64,000 bases of DNA from Avena insularis (GCA_023614405.1 CM042688.1:374715331-374779330), one strand, 5' to 3'. Shown: positions 21,888 to 34,995, counted from the stretch's first letter. Made by a program: numbers and translations. Notes: generated from the letters alone by a model not told the origin.

Positions 21888-22110
21888 ATAATCTTCCCCT
21901 CCCCCAAATATTTCGGGTTCCCGGGGCAAAAATATGGCTAAGGACTTCGCGGCGCGACCCTCTGTATAGGGGGCGGATATTTGGGACGGATAAACTGCCC
22001 CCTGGAGGTCCGAATAATCCGCCCGTGTTACGGGGAACCACGCCTCAAAGTCCTTAGTCGTTTTCCGAAAATTGGGCCAGATAATCCACCCCCATGGCCG
22101 GATAATCCGC
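21888..22110 (-). promoter_or_regulatory. Cluster of GGATTATCC-like motifs upstream of LTR TATA box
   Basis: Five related sites (near 21891, 21988, 22013, 22081 and 22101) share GGATAA or ATAATCC, several as CGGATAATCC. They lie 50-270 bp upstream of the minus-strand TATA. They may be transcription-factor sites in U3; the factor was not identified. Confidence 0.4.
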
Positions 22111-22111
22111 C
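22107..22111. repeat. Target-site duplication CCGCC (left) of large-LTR element
   Basis: CCGCC precedes the TG terminus at 22112 and recurs at 34070-34074 after the terminus GATGTTACA. Confidence 0.85.
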
Positions 22112-25100
22112 TGTGGGGCCCCCGGATTAATCCTTCGAGAATCCCTGTTATGCATACAACCACGATCCCATGATCAGTTAGTCGTGGCACATAACCGACT
22201 AGTATCATTACAACATCCGAGACATACCGAATTACAAGACATACATAAATGTCGTTATGGCTACATCGATAATCATCAGCGGAACTTCATCCAGTGTAGA
22301 GCCCGAGCCATGCCTTAACCTACAGGCAACTGACTGGGAGAACATCCTAGCTCGCTTAGCCATCAACTTCATACTCTTCATGATATCTGACCAAGTTAAT
22401 AGCCAGGGACAATGCTAGTGAGTACTTTGAATGTACTCGCAAACCACCTTAATAGAATAATAAAACAAGAGGATATGCAATATGGTTGTGGCAGTAGGTG
22501 GGCTCCAAGGGAGGTTCTTTTCACAAATAGTTTCTCTTGTAGATATATCATCTACATACCTTTGTTGAAAACTTTTGTAAAACATTTTGGAAACCATTTT
22601 GAACATGAGGACTGGGTGACCCATTTGTTCCTTTCTCCCGGTCATCCCACGACCAAACTCCTTTCATTCCTTTCTGACCATCCCATGGTTAAAACCTTTC
22701 TCCTTCCCGACCATCCCATGGTTAAAATATTTCCAGAGCCTTTGCTTTTCCGAAATCCTTTTTGAAAACAATACCAGCACCACTCTACAGAAGTTTGTCC
22801 AACCCGTCCTTAACCGCGGACACGGCTATTCGAATAGATTTACACTCTGCAGAGGTTGTACAGTTTACCCACACCATCCGGGTACACTACCCTGATCTTC
22901 ACTGATCGTGGGTCGAGTAACCGATCAAGACACTCCGGATGCCCACTCCAATATAAGTGCCTACCCTATGAGTTTTATTCCCCTCAAAACCGGGACGTCG
23001 GGTACCGAGGACCAACCGGAGCGCATTTTACACTTTAAACAGTGGGCGCTTTCAATGAGGGGCTCATAGTAACACGTGGAGGTCCGGAAACCCTTCGTTC
23101 CTTCTCCCGGTCGATGTCCCGCGTTGACCGATTGTCCAGAGATGACCCACCCTCTAGGGAAGTTTATCCCGTGTAGTCATTGCGAGGCAGCTTATACCAG
23201 AATAAACAAACATCAAATCCAGCCCTGTCCCATTCCAGAGTAATGTGGTTGCACGGGCTAAGTTGTTATAGCTAAACTGCAAAGAACCATGTGCATTTTT
23301 GTAAACCTTTTTCCTCGACCTTTCCTTCAGCATTTTTGTAAAACAAAACCTTTTTGTTTCTCAACATCTCTTGGAAGGTCCTACCTCACCAAGGTTTTAT
23401 CAGAAAACATTTGGTAAACGTTTGCCAAGGTCTTCCCATCCTCTAGCTTTGCTTTGGCTAAAACAGGGTATCCAGAGGATTATGGTGATATACACCATCT
23501 ATTCTACTATGCACAAGTAGGTATCACCAAGGGGATTGCACTTAATAGTACAAAAGCGTAATAGTTCAGAGGAGCCAAACCACTACCATATATACATCAA
23601 CATATAGTAAACAATGCAGTTTTAATAAACGGTAGATAAATCATTCATAAGTAAAACAGTAGGACATGGCTTATGAGCAAGAAGGTAGCTTGCCTGAGAT
23701 CAGCAATATGGCATAATTTTCCCTGGAATTCTTCTTAGAAAACCAAAATAACCAATAAAAACCATCTTCTTCTGCTCTTCGATATAATCGCAACTATCGT
23801 CGATAGGGAACACATGCAAACAAACAAAAGGGGCACAATCAATACAAGGCATACAATCACGAATACCACTCAGCAAACAAGCAATTGAATAATCTCCCAT
23901 TAAGGTTCAGTATTTTTAGAGAGGATTGGATTTAGGAGGTTGAGATGGCCTTGTAGAAGGGGATGAACACCCCCTAGGGTTTATTGTCGAGGAACTACCT
24001 AAGAAGGGTTTTTTGGACCAAGGACATATTCTTTATGATACCATTGTATAAAAATGATACCTACAGGTAGATGTTGATAAAATGAAACCAACAAAAGTGG
24101 TTTCACTATTTTATCACTTTTGTTTAAATATTTATGATTTCTCTAGTGAAATAACTTCTAGTTTTAGGGAATAATTCACCCGAAATGTTCTGGAGCTCCA
24201 AAATTTATTTCCTTGGGTGGTTAGGTAAGGATTGATGTACTTTCTCACTGAGAGTTGGAATCATGTCAAGATAATTACCAGAATGCCCTCAGGAAATTCC
24301 CAAAGGCAGTTCTGGAGCTGTTTTGTGTTTTTCACCAGATTAAATCTACAGAGGCTTTTGATTTGATTCCAAGGACACATGGGAGGTATTTAGAGTACCT
24401 TTCTGTAGAAATTGTAATCACCTCTTTTGGAGTTACAGAGTTATTGGAGTGATTTATCTAGTGATAAAACCATATACAAAGATGTTCAATTGATCATAAA
24501 TGCTCAGAAGTTCATTAATTCTTGATCTCCTAGAATTTGGTAGTATTCAGTGTACCACATCACTAGGAGGTTGATTTAGGTCAATACCCATGTTGGTTTT
24601 ACCTCAGGAATTTTCTAAAGGCAGATAAGGCTTGTATTTATTATTTTTGTTATGGGCAAAATACGAAGCCAAAGACTATGGGGCTAGTGTGACATGCATG
24701 GTACCACTCATACCTTTCAGTACAAAGTGGTTTTGTTAAAAATGGAGTTGTATAACTCATAGAAGGATTTTATTAGTAGAAATGGTACATCTGATTATTA
24801 AATTTAGTGTAATTAATATGGGTAATATTGGAGGAAACCAAGAATATTGCATGTTAGAGGAAACATACATGCACCTAGGAAAATTTAGATCTAGGCAATT
24901 TCTATTGTTTTCCATTTTCAAAATGATTTATTTCTAAGTGCAAGATTTAGATGTGAGAAAAAATGAATAAAAGCTAAGTAGGTGACGGGCTGGGATCCGG
25001 GGCTAAGTGGGCCGCAGAGAGAGGATTCGGCCCAGCTGGGCTCGCCTGCACAGGCGGGAGACGGATTCAAATTGCTGATGAGCGGGGCCCGGTCGTTAGC

Positions 25101-27741
25101 GGAACAAAGCCTGCGAAGAGGTACGGGGCATCTCCGGACGCTCGATTAAGTGGCGATCGACGGCCGGGCTTCGTCTTCCCTAGCGAATTAGAGCAGCGGC
25201 AGCGGAAACCCTAGAGCGGCCAGTGACAACAGGGAGGCTCACCTGGGGGCCCGCCAGTAGCCAGGGAGCAGCGGAGGAGATGCGGTCGATGACGGTGATC
25301 CCGGAGAGGGGCGACACGGCCGGTTTACGTGTCAGGAGGAGCTCACACGACGGCGCTCGCGGATGTGCTCTTAGGAGCTTGCTGGAGCCTCATCTAGGGG
25401 CGGTCCTAGGGGAAAACAAGCATAGGATTAGATGTAGGGGACCAAGGAGGGTCCAAGAGTGAGACATGCAGAGGAAGGGGAGCAGGGGAGAGAGAGCTAT
25501 GCTCAAAATATTGCCATGGCCGAGAGGTTCTTTCTCTTCCTCTCTCGAGTAGGGCAGAGCAGGGGAGAGGGAGAGGGGGCTCTGGGAGGTGAGGGGGTAG
25601 TGTGAGGGGGCAAATGAGCCGGAGTGGGGAGAGCTGGGTGGCCTAGGATATTTAACCCGAGAGGAGAGAGATCCATGGGAGGGTGAATTGTCCCTTTTGG
25701 ACATGGCGGAGGGTAGAGCTGGCTTCTGATTGGCCTAAAGGAGAGGTGGAGAGGGGTAAGAGGGGGATCTGGTCGTGCTGAGAGGGGTAGCTGGCCCGCT
25801 GTAGCTACATTGCCCACCAATTGTAAATACAACACTCTCAAACTAGCTCCAATCACTAGGGACAAGGGAGGGGTCAGCTATAGTGCTATGCTACAGTAGC
25901 CTCGACCAGGGAGGACTGCTGGTTGCTGTGGAGAGTGGTGGTAAGACTTTGATAAAGATTTGCTTCATTTTAGCTCATGTTTTGAGTTGTTTGCACTATT
26001 TGATCAAAATGGTGTTTGTGGAGAGATTTCAAAAAATTTCATAGGACAAGGTGGGAAGATGGTACTAGTAGGTGGGTAGGGTAAATATGTCTCTCTAGGA
26101 TTTATTTGGGATTTTTCTGAAGATTAGAAGTCCACTTAAATCCATTTATTCAGAAACTGCAGAAGTGAAATCTTGGAGTTCATTTGATATTTTTACATTG
26201 GACAAGGTTGGTTTTTTCAGTTGAGATGGTCCCAAATGTGAATACACACTTAGGGGAATTTTCCCAAGATTTATTGGAAGATAAAAGTATTTAAAACAAT
26301 TATTATTCCAATTCAGCCATTTAAGAAAATGGGCAAAAAGGAAATAATAGAACCCTTCAAAAACATTTATTTTTGAAGTTGGAAGTTAGGGTATGACATG
26401 TGGACCTCAATTGAGCCAGAAGATGGAGAGGTTTTTTGGCAAAAACCAAACTTTCCTTTATGGAAGAGGTTTTGGAGGTTTTGCCTATTAAGGGAATTCA
26501 ATAGTTTTGGTCCATAATAAATATGGATAATTATAGATAAATCTTGAGGATCAAGGTAGATGATGTATACAAGGTGTAACAAGCATTTGCAACCTTGGGA
26601 TTGGGGAATCCAGGTTGATTTTGGTGAAAACTAGAGATTTAAGGATCTTGGGTAAGATCGTTTTCATGCCACCAAAACCTTGTTGGATCTTGGAGCTCAG
26701 ATCTCCCCTTGGGGCATGGGGTAGATGAATGGATAGACCAAGTGATGTGCATCAACATGGTATAGAGTTTTGATATTGATCTTGCTTGAGTTCACCAAGA
26801 ATTGATTTCAAACTTTGAATAAAATAAGCTTGCCAAAGCAGATTATAAACTAGCCTTCAAAAGCTTGTGGGTTTAAGAGGCACAAGGATCCAATTGGAAC
26901 AAGTAAGTAGATATTGATAGACCTATATGAGTAGCCCACAACCATGCAAATAATTTGTCCATATATGGTGGGATGATGGTGTGAGCTTCTGTCAAAGTAG
27001 GCATGTTGACTAGATTTGCAGGAAAAGTTAATTTTGTGCCTGTAAAACCATCAAGAACAAGTGTGTTGGAGGATTATCTAACCAAGGTCAAGAGTGGGAT
27101 TAGGTAGTCCTTAGGATGGTTAACAAGATGGTTTAGATGCATTTTCAAAAATGCACAAGGGTTGAGAAAGGGAGGCATTCAAAAAGGTGATGTTGGAAAT
27201 AGTTTTCCAGACTTGGCCAAATTGGCAGATTTAGGATTTTTGACCTGAGTAGGAGATGGGATGTTTTTGATGGGTTGCAAGGTACCCAAGCATCATCAAG
27301 TGGATTATGTTGAAGTGTAGATTGAGTAGAAAGTATTCATGCTTGATATTGGTCTTCGTTGACTTGGAAACTTGAAGGGATATCTTCAGAATTGATCTGG
27401 TTAAGGATTTTAGATGATCACCTAGTGGCTAGAGATCAGATCCATCTTGTATTCCTTATTAGGATCTGGTGATCTTAAAGTATCTTGATCCTAGAGGATG
27501 AGCTCCTAGAGTAGCTCATACTACTTCTGAGCGATCAAGTCAAACAGCAAATCAAGACAACTCATCTTACAAACAATTCAACTACTACTAGGGTTACCAT
27601 CAAGCCTAGCTTGAGGTAAGGTTGATGCATTTAGAAGAGGTTGGATTTTGAATAAGATGAGAGTCCTTGGTATCTCTACCCATAGTAGAATTCAAAAGCT
27701 TACTAAAAGGTTTTGGAGATCCTAGAGATAAGAGTAGTTGA
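22112..27741 (-). repeat. Large LTR copy A (3' LTR, truncated at its 5' end)
   Basis: Aligns with 27745-33391 at an offset of about 5.63-5.66 kb. Shared landmarks include CCCTGTTATG near 22141/27776, GGACACGGCTA near 22816/28447 and a GC-rich block at 24985-25900 versus 30640-31600. It stops at AGTTGA, exactly where copy B continues into its 341-bp terminal block, so it lacks the LTR start. The TATA-equivalent at about 25645-25656 is degenerate (TTAAATATCC). No coding region. Confidence 0.75.
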
Positions 27742-30700
27742 AGCGTGGGCTCCCCGGATTATCCATCCGAGAAATCCCTGTTATGTATATATCCACGTTC
27801 CCATGATCAGTGAGCCGTGGAACATAACCGACAAGTATCATTACAACATCCGAAATATAACAAAATTACAAGACTTACATAAATGACATTATGGCTACAA
27901 CATCTTTAGCAACAGAACATCATCACGTGCGAAGCCCAATCGTGCCTCAACCTACAGAAGACTGACTAGGAAGACGGCCTAGCTTGTTGGACGTCACCTT
28001 AATCCTCCGATGTCGAACCTCTGAAAGTCTGGTCAAGTAAATGACCAGGGACAAATCCATGAGTACTTTTGAATGTACTCGCAAACCACCAAGATAAGTA
28101 GAATAAGGAAATGCAAATGCTGGCTGTGGCGAGATAGCTCTATCTAGGGTTGTTTTTGGAATAACTAGACTATCTCTTATTGTATGGCATCTCCATATCT
28201 TTGTTGAAAAAGACTTTTGAAAACATGCCTCTGTTTTGTAAGTCAAGATATTCCCATATCTTTGTTGAAATCCTTTTTGAGAACAGTTTTGTAGTAAAAA
28301 CCCTTTTGTAAACCTCTTTGACCACCTCTGGTCAAAACAAGACTTTAAACTCAGGTTCCTCTGGAACCTCCATACTTTCATCCATTCTTTCCAAACAATC
28401 ACCGTTTGGGTACTCCTAGCCATCACCTTTCCAATCATCATTGACCGTGGACACGGCTAGTCGAATAGATTATACTCTGCAGAGTTTCCGCACTTTCCCC
28501 AAAAGAATGAATACATCCACCGGGATACAACCACATCCCACTACCACTGTTGATGGGGGTTCGGATAATCAAACCTAACCTTTCGCTTGTCGACCCTAGC
28601 AAAGGCTGCTTTTCATTTTGGGTTTGTTCCCCCCGGCAACGAGTATGTGGCTCCCAGCCATAGTCCTGCCTTCTGTACACGCGTATACCCAAGCCGCAAC
28701 CTGGTGTATACCTTAACTTGGTGACTCCACTTCCTTCCCTACCGCCTAAGTCATACCGTCTGCGGGAGCCCCAATTGTTGCACTGGCACTCCTGCCAAGC
28801 CAGGCTCACTCTTGCCGAAACAAGCTACAGGCTCCAGATCCGAGATCTATTAGCGCCTGCCCAGAATTCAAGGGATTCCTTCCTATGAGCATGGTACAAG
28901 CTGCCACGGCTAATGAAGACAAACTACGAGCTAAGCCACAGCACCTGGGGTAATGTGGTTTCACGAATAAAAATTGTTCCGGTAAAGGCGTAGAACATCC
29001 CTTGACTTTCTCATTTCTCATCAACACCATTTCTGTAGTTAAAACATCCGCTTGGAACGATGCCTGTTCCCAAGGGTTTTACAAAATAGTTTTGAAACAT
29101 TCGCCGTAGTGTAAAAACCCAATACAGTTCATTTTCTCAAAGCCGGGGTTTCTAACGAGGTAGGATGCTGACCATCATACTCTCAATCTAAAGGGATAAA
29201 ACGGTAGGTACAATAAGGTGGTGCCACGAGGGGAACAAATGCATAACTTGGAGGATCCAAGTTATACCGCAGTATTTATAAAACAAGACATGCAGGTAGA
29301 TAATGCAATTTATAAAGAGGATACAAAACAGGTAGTAAAACGAGTAGGACGAGTATCAGAGTTCGGGAAAAGGTGGCTTGCCTGTGATCAGCAATAAGTC
29401 CCTGGACTTCTTTAGATAACCAAGAATACCCAATAAATAATAATAAGAAGTCCCTTCCTCTTGGTCGTCAAACACTCACACTATCGCCGTCATCGGGTAT
29501 ACATGCAAGCAGACAAGTCCACAATCAATACAAGGCATACATGCATCAAACCATACAGCAAACAAACATACTGAATCCTACTTAACTTAGTAGGTTTTGG
29601 AGGAGTTGGGTATTAGTAGTGGAATTACTATATTGCCATAGAGGTGTTTTTCTCCTTTGGAAGATAGTTGTCAAGCCTAAATACCATGAACTTGGAGTGG
29701 GGATCTGAGGTTTGTAGGATACCAATGTGCAACAATGATATCCTCATATAGGTCTTGATAACACAAAACCAACACAAAGTCTTTCACTATATTATCAAAT
29801 ACCTAGATTTAGTTATGCTTTTTATAGTGGAATAATTTCTAGTTTGAGGAAATAATTCACCAAAATTTATCTGGAGGCCCAAAATTATTACCTTGGGTGG
29901 TTAGGTAGTGTTTGATGTACTGAACCACATGGAGTTGGAATATTGTCAAAAGAGTTACCAGAATACCCTTAATAAATCATCAAAGGCAGTTCTTTATGGT
30001 TTTTCTCTTTTTCACCAGATTAATTCCACAGAAGATTTTGTGTTGATTCCGAGGGCATGTGGTAGGCATTTATAATACCTTTCTGTAGGAATTGTATTCA
30101 CTCCTGGAGTGATTTATTTAGTGAAAAAGGGTTACACAGAAAAGTTTAATTCACTAAAATTCAACCAGAACTCAATAAAATCTGAGCTGCTGGGGTTTGA
30201 TAGATTTTGATACTAGAGTGCACTGGGAGGTGGAATCTGGTCAATACCACATTTGGTTTGACCTAGAGATTTTACTCAAGGTAGATAATGGCTGTTTTTT
30301 TTCATTTTTGCTAAGGTCACACTACTATTCACCTTGACATAAGACCTATGCTAGATGATAGGTATTTCAAATATCTGCCAGTAAAGCTTTGGTTCTCCCC
30401 AATTGGATATGTAAAACTCCCCGAGGAAATTATTTAGTGCATAGGAAAGTCTTTGGTGGATTAATTGCCAATAAATAATAGGAATTATTTTTGGCAAGGG
30501 ACCAGTTCTGCATGTTGCACAAAACACATAGGAACAAGATGAATAATATATTTGGTCCATTGGAGTTGCTTTCCATTTTTAAAATATTTAAACTGAGGGA
30601 CAATTTCTGGATCTAGAATTAGAAGAAAAGAAAAGAGAGCAGCTGGGCCGGGATCTGTGGGGGAAATGGGATGCAGGGGTGGAATCGGCCCACCCGGGCG

Positions 30701-31301
30701 GCGCTGAGCGCGGGAGGGGATTCGAACGACTGACGGTGCGGCCCCATCCATCAGCGACAGAGAGAGGGCGAAGGGGCACAGGGTGTTTACATTCGTGCGA
30801 TCAAGTGACGATCGACGGCTGCCCTTCATCGTCCCCGGGGAAACAGGTGCAGCAGCGGCAGAACCCTAGCACATCGGAGAGGGAGGCAGGAGCTCACCAG
30901 AGGGCTCAGGAGACAACAGGGAGCAGCCGAGGTGGAGCGATGCTTGAAGGCGAGCAGATCGAGGGTCGACACGGTTGGGTTCACGCCTGGGAAGGTGCTC
31001 GTGTGACGGTGACCGAGAGCTACCTCATCGGAGTTCAACGGTGGCGATGAAGGGGACGGTCCTAGGCAAAAAGAAGACCATGGTTTGATGCAGGGGAGGT
31101 AGGGGAGTTGACCAGGTGACATGCAGATAAGAGGGAGCAAGGGGGAGGGAGCCTTGCTCGATTTTTGTGAGAGGCCGAAGCTTCTCCTTCTTCTTCTCTC
31201 GGGCAGCACAAAGCAGGGGAGGAAGAGGGGGTACTGGGGAGGTAAGTGAGGAGGATAGGGAGCAAATGAGGCAGGGAGGGGTGTTGGGGGTGGCCTCTAG
31301 C

Positions 31302-31308
31302 CTTTATA
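31302..31308 (-). promoter_or_regulatory. TATA box in large LTR copy B
   Basis: The minus strand reads TATAAAG within GGTATAAAGGCTAGAGGCC. A C-rich leader follows on the minus strand. Copy A has a weaker equivalent. Confidence 0.5.
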
Positions 31309-33389
31309 CCAAGGAGGGGAGATCCATGTTGTAAATGTCCAATTTGGACATGGAGGAGGGGTGGTGCTGGCCAGGGATTGGTCTAGAGGGCGGTGGGAAG
31401 GGGTAAGAATGGGTTTTGGTTGGGCAGGGATAGAGGGAGGGAGCTGGGTAATTAAATGTGGTAAATCTTGTAAGATTGGGTTTGTCTCTCTCTCTCTTTC
31501 TACTAGTTCCAACGGTAAAAGGGGCAAGTGCTGAGGTGGAGCTACAGTGCTCACGACCAGGGGAGTAGGGGTGGCTGGAGAGGAGTACTTGACAAGCTCT
31601 GGTAATGGTTTGATCTTGATCTAGCTCAAGTTTGATGGTTTTGCAAAATTTTGATCACAATAGAGCTTGTGAAGGAGTTCAACAATTTGCATTGGAGGAG
31701 ATGGTACTGGTGGATGGGCATGGTCAAGGTACACTCCTATGATTTATTTGGGATTTTCATAAGGGCTTTAAGTCCTCATAACTCCATTTATTCAAAACAG
31801 GCAGAAGTAGTTTCTAGAAGATCATTTGATATTTTTACATTGGAAAAGGTTGGTTTTTGGTTTGAGGTGGTCCCAAATGTGAATGCACACCTAGGGGAAT
31901 TTTCCCAAGATTTATTGGGGCATAGAAGTATTTAAATCAACTATTATTCCAATTCATCCATTTAAGAAAATGGGCAAAAAGAAATAATAAAGCTTCTCAA
32001 AAATATTTATTTTTGAGATGGGAAGATAGGGTATGGTATATGGAACACTCATGAGCTAAAAGTTGGGGGAGTGTTTTGACAAAAACCAAACTTTCCATTG
32101 GGGAAAGGGGTTTTGAGATTTTGTCCAATAAAGAATTTTATGAGATTTGGATCCATAATAATTATGGATAATTGTTGATAAATTTTTGATGATAAAGGTA
32201 GATGATGTAGACAAGGTGTAGCAAGAATTTGCAACCTTGGGATTGGAGAATCAATGTTAATTTTGGTGGAGTACCCTAGATTAGGGATCTAGGGTGGTGT
32301 TAATTTCATACCATCAAAACATGGTTGTACCTTGGAGTTCAGAGTTCACCTTGATGAAAGGGATAGATGATTAGTTATACCAGGTCATATAGATGATCAT
32401 GGCAGAAGGAGTTTGGATTAATTGCATTTGAGGTGATCTAGAAGTGATGGCAAACTTTGTTGAAAATAAGGCTGCCATACCAGATGAGTCATGATGCCTT
32501 ATAAACCACATGGGTTTAATAAGCTCAAAGATCCACTTGGAACAAGTGAAGTAGATTTTTATAGACCTATATGAGTAGAACACAACCATGCAAAGAGTTG
32601 GTACATAGAAGGTTGGGTGATGGTGTGAGATTTTGTCAAAGTAGGCATGATGACTAGATTTGCAGGAAAAGTTATTTTCTTGCCTGCAAAAACCATCAAG
32701 AACAAGTGGGTTGGAGGATGATCTAACCAAGGGAAAAAGTGGGCCTTGGTAGTCCTTAGGATGGTTAACCAGATGGTTCATATGCATTTCCAAAAATGCA
32801 CAAGGGTTGAGAAAGGGAGGCATTCAAAAAGGTGATGGTGGAACAGTTTCTAGACTTAGTCAAATTTGGTAGTTTTCAGGATTTTGACTAGAGTATGAGA
32901 CAGAATGTTTTTGGAGGGGTGCAAGGTACCAAAGCATCATCAAGTGGATGATGTTGAAAGGTAGATTGAGTAGAAGGGATCCATTCTTGATATTGGTCTT
33001 CATGGATTCGGAAACTTCTAGAATGGAAATCTTTAGAATTGATCTAGTTAAGGGTTTTAGATGATCACCTAGTAGCTAGGGGTCATATCTAGATTGGTAT
33101 TCTTGCTTAGGGGGTGATGATTTGGAAACATCTTGATCCTAAGTGATGAGCTCCTAGAGTAGATCATACTACTTCCTAAGCAAACAAGTCAAGCAGCATA
33201 TCAAGGCAACGCATCTTATAAACTAAGCAACTCCACTACTGGGGTTACCATCAAGCCTAGCTTGAGGTAAGGTTGGGGCATTTTGAAGTGTTGGAGTTTG
33301 AGTAAGATGAGAGTCCTTGGTATCTCTACCAGGAGTAGAATTCAAAAGCTTTGAAAAGAGGTTTTGGGAAAACTAAAGATAAGATTAGT

Positions 33390-34069
33390 TGAGGGTTCTG
33401 TCTTCAAAACATAAGGAGGTTATATTATATATCTCTCCATAGTTTTGTCAATAGAATCCACAAAAATAGTTTTTGTTACATAAGCATTTTGGCTCATGTT
33501 TTCAAATGCTAGAACATTTGAGAATATGTAAAATGAGCCAGGATAGTTTTGTTAAATAGCTTTTGTCAACTGTGGGTGAGGCAAGGAGTATCATATGATA
33601 TACACTCACATGCACAAGTACAAACAAACAACAAGCAAACACTTCACCCATGAACAAGAAAAAGTTTTTGTTCCCCCTGATTTTTGCATTCTGGACAACA
33701 AATCAGGGTTGCAGAAATTGGGATGTTACATGAAGGTTCTATCTTGAAAACATAAGGAGATTATATTATATATCTCTCCATAGTTTTGTCAGTAGAAGCT
33801 ACTAAAATAGTTGGTTTGCAAAGGCTTCTTGGCTCAGGTTTTGAAACGCCAGAACATTTGAGAATATGTAAATTGAGCCAGGATAGTTTTGTTCAATAGC
33901 TTTTTGACAACTGAGGTGAGGTAAGGAGTATCATATGGTATACACTCACATGCACCAGCACAAACAAACAACAAGCAAACACTGCACACTTAACAAGAAA
34001 AAGTTTTTGTTCCCCCTGATTTTTGCATTCTGGACAACTAATCAGGGTTGCTGAAATTGGGATGTTACA
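33390..34069 (-). repeat. Tandem pair of 341/339-bp terminal blocks
   Basis: 33390-33730 and 33731-34069 are direct repeats that both start TGAGGGTTC/TGAAGGTTC and end GATGTTACA. Each therefore carries TG...CA ends. They are similar but clearly diverged. The right block ends exactly at the element terminus. Confidence 0.9.
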
Positions 34070-34074
34070 CCGCC
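34070..34074. repeat. Target-site duplication CCGCC (right) of large-LTR element
   Basis: Copy of 22107-22111. Confidence 0.85.
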
Positions 34075-34995
34075 CCCCTGAAAACTGGTAGAAATAGCGA
34101 AACTGAAATGATCATAACTTCTAAATCTGAACTCCGTTTTTGATGATCTTGGGATCGTTTTAAAGAGGACAATGAGATCTAAAAGATCATCCAGAGAAAA
34201 ATCATAGTCCAGCAAGGTAGGATAGAACCAAATGATGAAAGGTTTGACCTCTCTCAAAAAAAAGAACCGATAAAACCTCCAATATCGAAAACGCAATAGA
34301 GAATGCATATGAAATTCGTTTTCGATGAACTTGAGATTTTCATGGAGATTAACACAATATCTAAATAATAACATGAGTAAGACCCAAATAAGAACCAGGA
34401 AAGTTGATGCCAAGTATGCAAAGGTTTGAGCTCTCACCGAGGGATATGATCAAGTTACTCACTCGAGAGCCCCTCTTGATAGTACGGTTATCTATCCTAT
34501 AAACGGTCTCCCCAACTAACACCACGAGACCGGTAAGAAAGAAACCCTATCAAGATCAAACAATTGCCTTGTGTATATTCCACTTGATGTTGATGATGAC
34601 GATCTTCTACACCTCTAGATGGAACACCTTTCTTGATTGCGCTAGCTTGGTGAAGACTTGGAATTTGCTCCCCCATACTCCACTATGGAAGAGCCACTCT
34701 TTTAGGTATATCTTCACATATCCATGATCACCATAAGGATGGCAATCTACACTTGAGATCATGTTATTATTCAAGACACACATTCCATAGGCTCAACTTC
34801 TACTTGACCAATCTCTGGATCACTCCTTGAAACCTTGATCAACACTTGATCTTCTTCACTTTCTTCTTCTTCCAACCTTGAAGCCAAAATATGGTTCAAG
34901 CATTTCCTATGGACAAATCCTACAAGTAAAACTCAATGCAAACATAAGTCCATAAAGATTGTCATTAATTACCAAAACCACACATGGCTCAGACA
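34075..34995 (-). repeat. 5' LTR of Copia-like element, U3 distal portion
   Basis: Resumes after the CCGCC TSD and ends on the plus strand at CTCAGACA (34995), so the element's strand starts TGTCTGAG. It contains no gene; the ORF at 34042-34437 crosses the element border and has no motif. The sequence before the end (ATTGTCATTAATTACCAAAA) is a familiar LTR terminus in Triticeae repeats (from memory). Confidence 0.65.

Larger units (their letters stand above)
20858..22111 (-). repeat. 5' LTR of Copia-like element, R/U5 and promoter portion
   Basis: Begins on the plus strand with TGAAAAGG next to the PBS and runs to the insertion point of the large element at 22112. The missing U3 portion resumes at 34075. 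Net LTR length is about 2.17 kb. There is a TATA box at 21835-21843 and a cluster of GGATAATCC-like motifs upstream of it. The opening block (GCCTAGAGGGGGGTGAATAG) is familiar from Triticeae repeats (from memory). Confidence 0.8.
22112..34069 (-). mobile_element. Large-LTR element, about 12 kb, consisting of two direct LTR-like copies and no internal domain
   Basis: Bounded by TG...CA termini and a CCGCC TSD, inserted in the U3 of the Copia-like 5' LTR. Two diverged direct copies of about 5.6-6 kb follow each other (22112-27741 and 27745-33730), with only about 3 bp between them. A further 339-bp copy of the terminal block follows. No ORF with a recognisable domain occurs. On the minus strand the element starts TGTAACATCCC, a frequent start of long Triticeae gypsy-type LTRs. 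Interpretation: LTRs of about 6 kb with the internal region and the first part of the 3' LTR deleted, possibly a LARD-type (non-coding) element. A tandem duplication is the alternative. Confidence 0.7.
27745..34069 (-). repeat. Large LTR copy B (5' LTR) with duplicated terminal block
   Basis: Complete at both ends: GTGGGCTCCCCGG on the left (one base short of TG) and two successive terminal blocks on the right. A minus-strand TATA box lies at 31302-31308. AT-rich flanks surround a GC-rich centre. ORFs up to 164 codons occur (for example 27947-28441 and 30826-31209) but are low-complexity or featureless, so they are not called as genes. Confidence 0.7.
1..34995 (-). mobile_element. LTR retrotransposon with Copia-like gag, split by two later insertions (partial)
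   Basis: Minus-strand element that enters from beyond base 1 and ends at its 5' LTR near 34995. Seen in sequence: a 5' LTR in two pieces (20858-22111 and 34075-34995), a primer-binding site complementary to initiator-Met tRNA just inside it (20845-20855), then a gag with an N-terminal conserved block and C-terminal CCHC knuckles. The gag is split by the gypsy element at 4086-20389. The 5' LTR is split by the element at 22112-34069. Removing both gives about 6.75 kb of this element within the window. The gag resembles UBN2-type gag of Copia-like elements common in Triticeae (recalled, not searched). No pol is seen in the part present, so it may be non-autonomous or pol may lie off-window. The TSD cannot be checked because the 3' LTR is outside the window. 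Confidence 0.75.

Noticed and set aside
25390..31554. ORFs of 60-127 codons in the GC-rich parts of the large LTR copies
   Set aside because: Pro/Ser-rich low-complexity frames, not conserved between the two copies and lacking any domain. They are expected in a GC-rich LTR leader.
22112..34069. Assigning the large-LTR element to a named family such as Sukkula
   Set aside because: The long, non-coding LTRs fit that kind of element, but I could not verify any sequence match.
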